A stretch of DNA of 64,000 bases from Brachypterus glaber (taxonomy: Eukaryota; Arthropoda; Insecta; Coleoptera; Kateretidae), in assembly GCA_958510825.1 (NCBI GenBank), contig OY294045.1, positions 8,545,916 through 8,609,915 of the forward strand, read 5' to 3'. Under the pieces are notes generated by a model. It saw nothing but the letters and a program-made list of their open reading frames with translations. It was not told the origin of the DNA and did not search any database. Below, piece after piece: positions 57,101 to 64,000 of the stretch; positions within the stretch are counted from its first letter, which is position 1, and each line of letters opens with the position of its first letter. A program made the position numbers and the translations under genes.

Positions 57101-59275
57101 ACATATTATGTAAGAACAGCCTACATATCGGGTGAGTTTTATTTATGTCTACCCGTAAAATTAAGATTAATTTTCATTCGATAAAAACGAAACTTTGGTA
57201 TTTATATAATTTTACGTTGGCTTTAAAATTGCTTTTTTTTAACGATTTTCAACGATTTGTTACATCGGCACTTAGTGCTACTATTAGTAATCTTTAAAAC
57301 AGCTCTCATTTAGTTTCAGATTAATCCCTGAAGATGTCTCTAGTAGTAAGAGACGAAACGTCGGAAAGTGAAAATCCATTAACACGGTCTAAACCCGAAA
57401 GTGAAAGTTCTTTATAGCTCTCATTAATCAAGAAACCCACATAAAACACACCCGTAATTGGATTACGAGAAACGACTGTAAACATGCAAGAGCAGCCCTT
57501 CCCACTCCGTGTGAAAAGACAGCACGCTTTTGTATGCAACTAAAAAGGGATAACCTAAGACAGTTTGCAAGCATCGTAACAGGTCACTGCAAACTAAATA
57601 AGCACTGCAAACTAAATAAGCATCTTAACATCATGGGGAAGCCAGTCGACCCCATCTGTAGAGGATGCTACATGGAAGAGGAAACAATGGAACATGTGTC
57701 ATGTCACTGTCCAGCGTTAGCCTTAATAAGAGGGTCCATGCTAGACGAGTACTGGCTCGACATGGCCGGTATAAGCAGCATCACTCCCAGACATCTTCTT
57801 AGATATATTCAAAGAATTGGATGGCTGAGAGGCTAAATTGCTGCGACCAAAGGGAGGTAGTACAATGGGCCCAGCTAAGTGGCCTAAGTGCGTGTAGATA
57901 GCTACCCTCCACCCTAATAACCATAACCATAACCATAGTAATCTTAAAGAGTGCCGATTTATTAAAATCTTCGCCGAAAAGTCAAAAACGTTCACCATGT
58001 TTTTTTTTCATCTGTCTGTCTGTAAACTTGATAACTTCATTTCTAAATAAGATATCGACAAGCGGTTTTTTGCATATTGTTTCTTATCGTATTTCGAAGA
58101 GCTGATTAGATTTTGGGGGTAAACGATTTCCCCCAATTGGGGGGTAAGAATGAGGTAAAACTCCTATTTTTAGCGTTTTTTGGTTATAATTAAGGCAATT
58201 ATTATTGTATTTTATTAATTTAGCACTTACAAAAAATTTTACAAACTTTTTTTCTAAAATTCATTGTTTTCGAGATATTGGCGTTTAAAGCAGTAAATGT
58301 TTTTTTTTAGCATCGTGACATCAGGCGGACGGACAGTTGGACGGACATTAAAAAAAAAGTTACTTATTTCCAAAAATTTTTTGGCCAGGACAATTTTTGA
58401 AAATTCGAAACTATCATATATTATATTAAATACTATTCTAATGCAGGTGCTGAGAATAGTATAAAATATTGCAAAATGTTGCAACATTACCTTTTTTCAT
58501 CCCATGGTGATTCCATAGGTGAAAAATCTTCTGTGTGTTGGGAATGTCTTTTACTGCTAGCTTCTGAACCAATAACTTCAACTGAACTAGGACTGGTCAA
58601 GCTAGCCTCTGGTAAAATTTCCAATGAATCTGAAAAGATTTTTGAACCCACATCGGAACTAGGTGTAGTTAACGATTGTGTATTACTGAAAAGATCAGAT
58701 TCTGGGGTAGTACATTCTGTGTTACTTGATGAAATAACATCTACACTTTCTGAATTCTTAGCACTTTCAATACTGATCGTGGATAGTCTATTACCCTTTG
58801 CTTCAGATGATTTATCATGTTTACAAATTTGTACCTTTTCATTTTCCTCTGTTTCATTTATAATTGTTCCTAGGTCATCTTCACTATGTTGCACAACTAG
58901 TTTACTTTTGCTAAACTGTTCTGTACTCATATCAAGGGAATCATCAAGACTATCGATGGAATTTGACTTAGTTTGACAAACAGCACCCTGTTCTTTGGAA
59001 TGATCAAAAAAGGAGCCTGCAAATGATCCCCAAAGACTAGCATTAACTTTAGGGGCCTTATCAGTTTCATCAACAGTTTTTTTATCGTCTTTCACATTTC
59101 CAGACTGTGTAATGCCCCATGTTCCAAAGAAATCATCAGGGTTAGTATCAATTATTGTATTTACTGATGTTAAATCTTCTTCTTTTATATCTAAAGCTTT
59201 ATCTATAGTTTTTTGAGCCTCTTTTAAGGCTGTTTTAGCAATATTTGCTAAACCTGACGTATCAAACCAGCTCAT
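47717..59275 (-). CDS. TMF1: TMF1, TATA element modulatory factor (complete)
   Basis: TMF1 is a long coiled-coil protein of the Golgi that binds Rab6 through its C-terminal part and works in retrograde vesicle tethering. Coding exons on the minus strand: 59275-58491, 56692-55226, 54336-54018, 53685-53424, 52638-52446, 51731-51599, 50214-50080, 48103-47717. I checked every donor and acceptor by eye; phases join to 3681 nt, 1226 residues, against about 1090 in the human protein. Diagnostic ends are the N-terminus MSWFDTSGLANIAKTALKEA and the C-terminal coiled coil with LLDVKEMYKGQIDELL, which fits the TMF TATA-binding domain. Between them lie a Ser/Thr/Asp-rich low-complexity half and about 600 residues of coiled coil. 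Introns carry foldbacks, LINE pieces and an antisense ORF. Confidence 0.95.
48270..48665 (+). repeat. Family J, copy 1
   Basis: Runs from ATAATACTTTGACCTATAGG to GCAAGACTTTCCTTGGGG; includes GCGTTCTTGAGCTATCGTGG. It is the empty-site reference for copy 2. Related, more diverged stretches occur near 10380-10500 (minus) and 26210-26420. Confidence 0.7.
48668..48871. mobile_element. TA-flanked MITE in TMF1 intron
   Basis: Ends AGGTCTGTTTTTTAAAGATA and complement, followed by AATTAAAAATCGCACAGT in both arms. TA at 48666-48667 and 48872-48873. Confidence 0.78.
49146..49283. repeat. Family L palindromic repeat, copy 2, in TMF1 intron
   Basis: Starts GCGACAAGGGAATGAAGGTG, ends TAACTCCTTCACCGAC. 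Same layout as copy 1. Confidence 0.6.
49475..49732 (+). CDS. Small helix-turn-helix (DUF4817-like) ORF, antisense in TMF1 intron
   Basis: An intact 85-codon frame from ATG (context AAAATGG) to TAG, inside the last TMF1 intron on the opposite strand. The pattern of an initial ENNTFIIESYF helix, an LEYKKQF segment, a FSRHLRRIVERYRKTGNVA segment and a basic tail RSRNPRQIKSD resembles the DUF4817 helix-turn-helix found in insect transposase-derived proteins, itself similar to the N-terminal DNA-binding part of mariner-type transposases. No transposase catalytic part follows. It could be a fragment of a mobile element, a small host gene, or one exon of a larger gene. Codon use is less AT-biased than the surrounding intron, which argues for real coding. 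Confidence 0.5.
   Translation: MVFTTENNTFIIESYFSTCVRNADGKLAPSMQFCYLEYKKQFPEHSGIDYHYFSRHLRRIVERYRKTGNVACRSRNPRQIKSDNV
50080..50214 (-). CDS. TMF1: TMF1 exon 7: Ser/Pro linker
   Basis: Exactly 45 codons, phase 0 on both sides. Reads ENLMEKSDHPRLMDRTSPN, then a Ser-rich stretch with SPTLSLGKVSVADSVGSSFW. A non-helical SPTLS-type linker ahead of the last coiled coil is also usual in animal TMF1 proteins, which supports the placement. Acceptor TTTTAG, donor CAA/GTAAGT. Confidence 0.85.
50326..50497. mobile_element. MITE with interrupted 48-bp inverted repeats
   Basis: Arms GAGCGTTCGGGTAGGA and TGACTCCATTGCTAA with complements at 50449-50497. Inner TTGCGTAACATACGCAA palindrome. In the TMF1 intron before exon 7. 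Confidence 0.75.
51091..51544. mobile_element. Foldback element in TMF1 intron
   Basis: Arms of about 170 bp beginning GGCTAGCCTTAAACAAAG and containing TGGAAAGTCAAACCACCCC and AAAGTCATTCTTCTTC, with complement. A separate palindrome AACTTTACAC/GTGTAAAGTT precedes it at 51062-51086. Confidence 0.78.
51599..51731 (-). CDS. TMF1: TMF1 exon 6: coiled coil
   Basis: 133 nt between ATTTTAG and CAG/GTAAGA. Joined codon AGT, then EISNLKDLLKIEKEKVENQ and on to KKSMLLQ. Open in the required phase only. A family F repeat sits 67 bp upstream of the acceptor, in the preceding intron. Confidence 0.87.
51798..52384 (+). repeat. Family F, copy 4, in TMF1 intron
   Basis: Hairpin ATCGGCACTTAGTGCTACTA intact; a stretch of about 90 bp with the (GTCT)n tract is deleted. 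Confidence 0.8.
52446..52638 (-). CDS. TMF1: TMF1 exon 5: coiled coil
   Basis: A short exon of 193 nt between TTTTAG and the donor GTATTT. Read in the phase left by exon 4 it gives SDLQTKLQTSKTSERTATEE and continues as coiled coil to EQELKR. The phases on both sides match, which supports the exon. The non-consensus donor is the weakest of the gene. Confidence 0.83.
52690..53330. repeat. Foldback in TMF1 intron between exons 4 and 5
   Basis: Best arms 52733-52855 and 53144-53275: ATGAATCG, AAACACCCTGTATATTT, CAATTCTGA, TCACTTGTCA and TTTTGACAGGTCAT pair in order. Spacer about 290 bp. Probably a degenerate CACCCTGTA-type element. Confidence 0.7.
53424..53685 (-). CDS. TMF1: TMF1 exon 4: coiled coil
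   Basis: 262 nt. The exon starts exactly at an ATG codon after TTTTAG, with phase 0 from exon 3, and reads MINQLESLRQKLRQSDQDY. Donor A/GTGAGT at 53423. Typical heptads with Leu at a/d positions. Confidence 0.9.
53851..53862. repeat. Poly-G run
   Basis: Twelve G bases in a TMF1 intron, in a GC-richer pocket (53810-53960). May be length-unstable or a sequencing artefact. Confidence 0.8.
54018..54336 (-). CDS. TMF1: TMF1 exon 3: coiled coil
   Basis: 319 nt, entered after TTGCAG. The joined codon AAA gives KETVDSLTTESDRLKK, and the exon ends NEE before GTAAGT. Strong coiled-coil composition (Lys, Glu, Gln, Leu). The open frame upstream of 54336 is intronic read-through. Confidence 0.9.
54700..54900 (+). 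pseudogene. Degenerate LINE reverse-transcriptase fragment in TMF1 intron
   Basis: Two pieces of RT domain can be read: ILSKRQFDFRKEIGT near 54743-54780 (usual form QxGFR) and IFLDLAKAFDTVDH near 54837-54880 (motif A), in different frames with indels between. The copy is old and on the strand opposite to TMF1. An AAT-rich tail follows at 54890. Confidence 0.75.
55226..56692 (-). CDS. TMF1: TMF1 exon 2: Ser-rich region into coiled coil
   Basis: The largest exon, 1467 nt. It enters with one base that completes an AGT codon, then PMDKASESVEII. Residues up to about 310 of the exon are Ser, Thr and Asp rich. From RLRKRISEMAEILESRESK onward the sequence becomes heptad-repeat coiled coil. Donor AA/GTAAGT at 55225. 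The ATG at 56688 is internal and not a start. Confidence 0.93.
57045..57128. repeat. Tandem repeat, 22-23-bp unit, 3.7 copies
   Basis: Unit AAGAATAACCTACATATTAT plus GTA, in TMF1 intron 1. Confidence 0.85.
57328..57362 (+). ncRNA. Hammerhead-ribozyme-like motif
   Basis: CTGAAGA, then a 5-bp stem GTCTC/GAGAC with a 9-nt loop, then GAAAC and GTC. This matches the order of the hammerhead core (CUGANGA, stem II, GAAA, stem III, UH), except for one extra T between CTGAAGA and the stem. Stem III would be minimal, which in natural retroelement hammerheads is overcome by pairing of two copies. Activity is unproven. Confidence 0.35.
57534..57836 (+). pseudogene. LINE ORF2 C-terminal fragment (post-RT Cys/His region)
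   Basis: One hundred codons with VTGHCKLNKHL, CRGCYMEEETMEHVSCHCP and a terminal LLRYIQRIGWLRG. This TGH...H...C-x2-C...H-x4-C pattern ends many RNase-H-bearing LINE polyproteins (I, R1, LOA types). A duplicated CKLNKH is visible. 5'-truncated; sits antisense in TMF1 intron 1. Confidence 0.75.
58491..59275 (-). CDS. TMF1: TMF1 exon 1: N-terminal conserved motif
   Basis: Starts at ATG 59275. Upstream in-frame codons reach 59302, but the family start MSWF fits 59275. The first about 35 residues are the conserved amphipathic TMF1 N-terminus (KEAQKTIDKALDIKEED). The remainder is acidic and Ser-rich and likely disordered. Ends with two bases, AG, before the donor GTAATG at 58490. Confidence 0.93.
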
Positions 59276-60033
59276 TTTGATTTGAAATTTGATACATATC
59301 AATTTAACCTAAAAAAATATTGTAATAAAATCTAAATTCTAGTGAAGTAAATCAATATTTACCGTAATTTATTAGAAAATTATATAATTAATCTACATTT
59401 CGTAAGAAAACTGTAATAAAAATGTTTGTTGTTAATATTTGACGTGTACAATCTGACACTTCATTTGACGTTTACCAGATGAAACCAAGATCTAAAAGAA
59501 AAGGTCGCCCTAAAAAAAGTTAAATAATTGGGAAACACAAATGTTTTTGCTAATAATTATCTAAAACACTTATTAGATATCATATTTTAATAACTACAAC
59601 TACTATTTAAAATTATAATTAAAAATGTTGACACAATTTAAACCTGTGGACGACCTTTTTTTTATATTCTACATTTCTTGGTAAAATTTGACGTCATCAA
59701 TGACTCATCCATAGACCCGTCATAATTTGATAAGAGTTTAAAATTATCAGAAAATAGATATTCTGGCTTTAAAACCCAAAAATAAATAAAATTATAATAT
59801 TTATCGTAAAAAATATCCCTAATATAAAAAAAAAAACAGCATTATTTGTGAAATATTTGATAAAAAAATATTAAAATTGGATTATTTTACTCCAAAAACA
59901 TTATTTAATATTTTAATTTATAATTGATACTAAATTTAACATGAGATAATGGTAAATTCAAAAGTTACAAAGTTCAATTTTAATTAATTTAATATTTTGT
60001 TTATATTTATCCAAACTCTCTCCGAGTTTCAAC
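59276..60033. promoter_or_regulatory. TMF1 upstream region
   Basis: The 750 bp upstream of the TMF1 start has no repeats recognised, unlike most of the window, so it probably holds the promoter. No TATA box or CpG-rich core can be assigned with confidence. Confidence 0.3.
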
Positions 60034-60125
60034 GCTCTAGTGGCGCAATTGGTTAGCGCACGGTACTTATAAGACAGTAGTCGTGAGCAATGCCGGGGTT
60101 GTGAGTTCGAGCCTCACCTAGAGCA
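60034..60125 (+). tRNA. tRNA-Ile (anticodon UAU) with intron
   Basis: Folds as a standard tRNA: acceptor GCTCTAG/CTAGAGC, D arm GCGC/GCGC with GGTTA loop, anticodon stem CGGTA/TGCCG, anticodon TAT at 60068-60070, T arm GTGAG/CTCAC with TTCGAGC, discriminator A. An 18-nt intron (60073-60090) sits after position 37, the canonical place. The intron and sequence closely match the well-known animal tRNA-Ile(UAU). A T-run Pol III terminator follows at about 60130. It lies in the 2 kb between TMF1 and the TVP23-like gene. Confidence 0.97.
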
Positions 60126-60463
60126 TAACTTTTTTCATTTTTTTTTATTAAAATCTCAACGCTAAAAAATAAAATTAGCAAATTTTTTAAATTACTTTTA
60201 TTTTATTACTTTTAGTTTTAATACTTTTATCTTTAAAATTAGTTTTTTTCTTTAAATTAATTTTTATTGAACTTATTATAGGGTATATAATTTAAAGCTA
60301 CTATTATTCACAGCGCAAGCTCTATAATAGTATCTTACAGTAGGTAGTTTCGAATTTCCCAAAATCGCCAAAAACGTCCTAGACAAAAAAAATTTGGATA
60401 CAAAATTTGTATTTTAATGTCCTTCATGAAAAAATAAAAAACTTTGAAAATGTCCGTCAGATG

Positions 60464-60597
60464 CAGGGGCGGATTTAGAGGGGGCGGCACGCCCCCCCCC
60501 CCAGCGAGATATATTAGCATAGAATACCTTCAAAATTATATTTTTGGTGAATGCGATTTTTTTTTCTTATGGATAAAATGAAATAAATCCGCCTCTG
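60464..60597. mobile_element. Short hAT-like MITE
   Basis: Ends CAGGGGCGGATTTA and TAAATCCGCCTCTG; flanks GTCAGATG/GTCCTATG, six of eight. A C-run of 12 follows the left repeat. Confidence 0.7.
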
Positions 60598-61270
60598 GTC
60601 CTATGTCATGATTTTTGTGGACGATTCAAGAACGAATAATCCGATCGACTCGAAATCAGGAAAAATCAACTTCTATTCTATGAGGGGAAGATATTAGATT
60701 ATATTGTTTTTGGAATGAACCCCCTCAAAAAACAAAAAGTTATAATTTTATAAATTTTTTTAATTTAATCCGGATTAAACTTATAAAAAAAATTCAAAAA
60801 TTTTTCAAATTCTTTCAATTTTTGATTGGAAATATTTTTCTTTTGTTGTTCAAAAAAAGATTTTTTTTTTTGAAAAAAAAAAAATGATAATTTTTTTAAT
60901 TTTCTGATTTTTTTTTCAATTTTTTTTTTTTTTTCGAAAAAATTAACTTGCGTTATTTGGGAAAATGCAACATACCATCCACTGTAAATTGTATAAATGT
61001 AATGTGTAGCATTACATATCTTCATGGCTTGTCTTATATATTTTTCCTTTAAAATTTATTTTTAATGACTATTAATATTAAACTTATTTATTTATTATTT
61101 TTTAATTCTATTGGATTCCTAATATTAAAAAAGAGTCAAATATTTTTTTAATTTATTTTATTTATTATTTTGTTTTCAATTCACTTAAATAAAAATTATA
61201 TTTATCACAACAATTTATATACATAAACATTAAATTAAAATATATTAATACTATTTTATAAAAAATGGAA

Positions 61271-61474
61271 TTAGACAGTATTGGATGGCTGACTTAAAGG
61301 ATTGGATTGGGGGGCTGTGGCTTGTCGGGCATACATTGAGACTGCATTTTGTAGAACTTGCTTTCTTAGAAAGTCTGATGTTACGGAACCTATGCTTTCT
61401 TTATTTCCTACTTTGCATTTAATGTACCCATACAAGTTTGCGCCGTTGAGAGTCAGGGCAATCCAAACCAAAAG
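61271..61474 (-). CDS. TVP23: TVP23/FAM18-like Golgi membrane protein, last exon
   Basis: Sixty-seven codons and TAA after the acceptor TTTTTCAG. The peptide reads [20 protein letters not shown], then [20 protein letters not shown] and a polar tail. The motif [13 protein letters not shown] is the conserved last membrane segment and following loop of TVP23 proteins (FAM18B in mammals), which act in Golgi vesicle traffic. Earlier exons, with three more membrane helices, are not visible up to base 64000 and should lie to the right. The next base pairs upstream are intron with family J repeat and two small insertions. Confidence 0.85.
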   Translation of the reverse strand, partial: LLVWIALTLNGANLYGYIKCKVGNKESIGSVTSDFLRKQVLQNAVSMYARQATAPQSNPLSQPSNTV

Positions 61475-61543
61475 CTGAAAAAAAAAATAAAAATTACAAA
61501 AATAAAAATACTGCCTCCAACAAAATAATACTTTCACCTATAC

Positions 61544-61678
61544 TGCCCTACTACACTAGAAAGAAGTAACTATATTTTTCGCATAGCAGCATTTTCAAAA
61601 TAATACATCAAAGTTGAAGTGAAAACGTTGATATGCGACAAATGGAGTTACTGCTTTCTAGAGTAGTAGGGCAGTATA
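61544..61678. mobile_element. Hairpin element in family J, TA duplication
   Basis: Ends CTGCCCTACTACACTAGAAA and complement. Copy 1 of J has CCTATAGG where this copy has CCTA, insert, TAGG; hence TA duplication, as in mariner-type elements. About 135 bp. Confidence 0.85.
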
Positions 61679-62044
61679 GGCCTATGTTCATTAAAATCAA
61701 CGAAAAAAATAAAAAAAATTTCATCAACAAAATTTTTTTTTTAAAATAGTTTTTTTTTTTCGTAAAACGAAAAATAAATTGAAAAAAAAAATGTTTTAAA
61801 AAAAATTGTTTTCACCCCGTTTCCCCCCTTCCAATTTTTACCAAAAACTATTCCAGCCTAGAACTTTGGATAATCAACTTATGGTCCAAATTTGAAGTCT
61901 TTAACCCAAAGCGTTCTTGAGTTATCGTGGTCACAAATTTCCCGGACACAGACAGAACAACAGATTTTTTTTTTACGGAAATCATATTTTTTTGATACAA
62001 AACGTAAAAAAAGCAATACAAATTTTTCGAATTTTTTTTACTAA

Positions 62045-62271
62045 GGGGACGTTCAAGTATTACGTAACGCAAATTGTACCAAAATTCATACACTTCATAC
62101 CCCGGTTCTCGCGTTATTATAGATTATAGAGCCCCCTAATAGGGGGTGTTTTAGGGGGGGTAGCCAAAATATGAAATCTCTACAGCCTTGAATAACGCGA
62201 GAACCGAGGTATGAAGTGTATGAATTTTGGTACATTTTGCGTTACATAATACTTGAACGTTCCCTAACACA
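62045..62271. mobile_element. Palindromic element in family J, TAA duplication
   Basis: Ends GGGGACGTTCAAGTATTACG and complement; flanks TAA/TAA. Copy 1 of J shows the uninterrupted TTACTAACGCAAG. Centre contains CCCCCTAATAGGGGG. A similar left or right half occurs near 21760-21825 and 38945-39008. Confidence 0.85.
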
Positions 62272-62654
62272 AGACTTTCCTTGGGGAAAGTAAAATATTC
62301 CAATAAAAGAAAATAGTTCAGTGAATTTTTTTTCTGTGTCAGTCTGGGAAAAATGTCGACCATGATAACTCAAGAACATTTTGCACTAAAGTTCTCAGCT
62401 AGGACTGTTTTTGGTAAAAATCCTCTTAAGAAAAATACGAAACAAAACTTTCAACTTCCCTAATTGTGAAAAAATTATTAACCACACTTCTAGAATAGAT
62501 AGAAACATGAAATTTGGTGTGTGCATAAAGTAATCCCAGAAAAAGTTCAAGTTGAACTCCCTAACCTTAAAAGATATCTTAAAATTAAACAAAAATCTAA
62601 AAATTAAAAATAAAATCTAAAAATTAAAAAAAAATTAAATTAGAAATCAAATAA

Positions 62655-63928
62655 CATATCGATCGCGTAGAGTGAAAAGCTCGGATATTTTTTTGACATA
62701 TTGAATTTTTAAACTGACATTGAATGTGAACGTCAATAGTTTTATACTATAGGGGAGATGAGATCACAGATAATTTTTTAATTACCGATAAATAAAAGCA
62801 AAACCAAGGTAGCTTCTTTAACGAATATTATATAACTTTATTAAGCAAAGGCAATGTTAAAAATCATTATATTTTTGCCCGTCCAATAAAAGTTAATTGA
62901 AATAAAATAGTTATTTTTGTCCTAAAATAATTGTAAAAAATACTTCGCCGAAAACAATCGGGAACATTTTTGAAATATGCTATTGCGTAATACAGGGTAG
63001 GGTGATCATTCGAAAATAATCCACACCAAATACCTCGCAAACTAAGCACAAAATGAAATAATTGTTAATTTTTATATTGTGCTTAGTTTACAAGGTATTT
63101 GGGGTGGACCGTTTTCAAATGATTACGCAATAGCACATTTTAAAATTGTTCCCGATTGTTTTTGGCTAAATAAGTATTTTTACTATTTTATAATAATACA
63201 TAACCTCTATTGGAGGAGCAAAAATTTGATTATTTTTAACAATTTAAAAATATTTTTTAGTTATTTTGGAACCAAAATAACTATTCAATACTATTAATAA
63301 ACTTTTATCGGAGGGGCAAAAATTCGATCATTTTTAACATTGTCCTTCCACAAATTGAACAAATTAAAATTAATAATTATTATTTAAGGTGAATAAGTTC
63401 ATCATAAAAGTTATGATATATTTTTGGAATCACAACTTTTAACTCCTGTAGATCATTCTATTTAGTTTTTTCAGTGCACTTCTTTGGTTTATTACGGATT
63501 CTCTCAAGTTATGCAAGATTTTCATCCAAAAAACTTTCCCAACCCGCGGGCCCGATACTCACCAAAAAAAAAATTGAATCGGGAAATTTATAGTTTAAGT
63601 TGTGTACCGACAGACCTACACACAGATTTTTTTACTTAAATGTGTTTTTGCATATAAAGCCATAAAACGCAAAAATAGGCAATAAAAACATGATTTTTTT
63701 ACCAATCCAAGGACTGCTTTCCAGCTACTTCTCGGACAGTAGGTATTCCGAGATTTTGGTGGAAAGCAAAATGTATTTATTTTTGAAAAATAGGGCTTAC
63801 AAGAAAAAAATATGCACATGGTGATATAATCTCCCCTACAATTTTAAGTTTTGACAAAGACATTTAATGTCAGTGACAAATTTATTGAAAACCGATATAC
63901 GAGCTTTTCATTCTACGCAATCGATATG
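62655..63928. mobile_element. Large foldback/TIR element at right edge
   Basis: Outer ends CATATCGATCGCGTAGAG and complement, about 60 bp with GTGAAAAGCTCG. Inner inverted segments with TTTTTGCCC.TCC and AAATAGTTATTTT lie at 62850-62950 and 63255-63345. No transposase frame. Confidence 0.7.
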
Positions 63929-64000
63929 GGGATCCCCAATAAAAAAAAATCCAAAAATTGACCACCTTGATTGGAGGAAAATTGTTAACAACCCTACAAA

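Larger units (their letters stand above)
57295..57936 (+). mobile_element. Composite retroelement insertion inside repeat F5, with target duplication
   Basis: Flanked by AGTAATCTT at 57286-57294 and 57937-57945. Removing one copy and the insert restores a continuous family F sequence, so boundaries are certain. The 3' end is a CCATAA repeat (57918-57936). The 3' half codes for the C-terminal end of a LINE reverse transcriptase; the 5' part (57295-57470) contains no such sequence but a hammerhead-like motif and an AGCTCTCATT direct repeat at 57300 and 57415. Confidence 0.8.
57262..58314 (+). repeat. Family F, copy 5, interrupted, in TMF1 intron
   Basis: Parts 57262-57294 and 57937-58314, split by the retroelement at 57295-57936. 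The right third is missing or replaced. Confidence 0.8.
61510..62292 (+). repeat. Family J, copy 2, with two insertions
   Basis: Same order as 48270-48665, interrupted by small elements at 61544-61678 and 62045-62271. It lies in the intron before the last TVP23-like exon. Confidence 0.7.

Noticed and set aside
57045..57128. CRISPR-like or promoter operator array
   Set aside because: Units abut directly without unique spacers and lie in an intron; minisatellite.
60765..61025. Lys-rich frame on the minus strand
   Set aside because: Homopolymer A/T tracts produce it; no conserved pattern.

Overview
The window looks like nuclear DNA of an insect, possibly a beetle. It is very AT-rich, its protein genes are split by GT-AG introns, and introns and spacers are packed with old and young transposons. 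The species cannot be named from sequence alone. About a tenth of the 64 kb is host coding sequence.

Host genes. (1) 3567-4253, minus: first coding exon of a class A G-protein-coupled receptor (TM1-TM5). The exon for TM6-TM7 is not seen and probably lies left of base 1. (2) 25736-36190, plus: the last four coding exons of SMG1, the PIKK-family kinase of nonsense-mediated mRNA decay. They run from just after the kinase catalytic loop region through the long C-terminal insertion to the FATC tail. No exon for the preceding kinase domain was found in the 25.7 kb upstream. (3) 47717-59275, minus: a complete TMF1 (TATA element modulatory factor / Golgi coiled-coil protein), eight coding exons whose phases all join, 1226 residues. 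SMG1 and TMF1 converge on an 11.5 kb spacer. (4) 60034-60125, plus: tRNA-Ile(UAU) with an 18-nt intron. (5) 61271-61474, minus: last exon of a TVP23/FAM18-type Golgi membrane protein; the rest lies beyond base 64000.

Mobile DNA fills nearly everything else. There is one almost intact non-LTR retrotransposon (7011-about 10210, minus) with a 937-codon endonuclease/reverse transcriptase ORF and a (TAA)n tail, a tRNA-derived SINE, and two further LINE fragments inside TMF1 introns. The rest is mostly non-autonomous: hAT-like elements with 8-bp target duplications, TA-flanked mariner-like foldbacks, TTA/TAA-flanked elements, and several repeat families (lettered A to M below) without a clear class. 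Insertions are often nested, and in several cases an uninterrupted sister copy in the same window shows the empty site.

Most notable observations: a palindromic module shared by the 3' end of the 705-bp family A and a stand-alone site at 23994-24112; two decayed tandem copies of the TMF1 terminal exon downstream of the real one; a composite retroelement insertion at 57295-57936 carrying a hammerhead-like motif at its 5' end; an intact 85-codon helix-turn-helix ORF antisense in the last TMF1 intron; a 650-bp inverted pair inside one SMG1 intron; and a general richness in long foldbacks that would make double-stranded RNA when transcribed. I found no CRISPR array, operon, origin or bacterial-type system.
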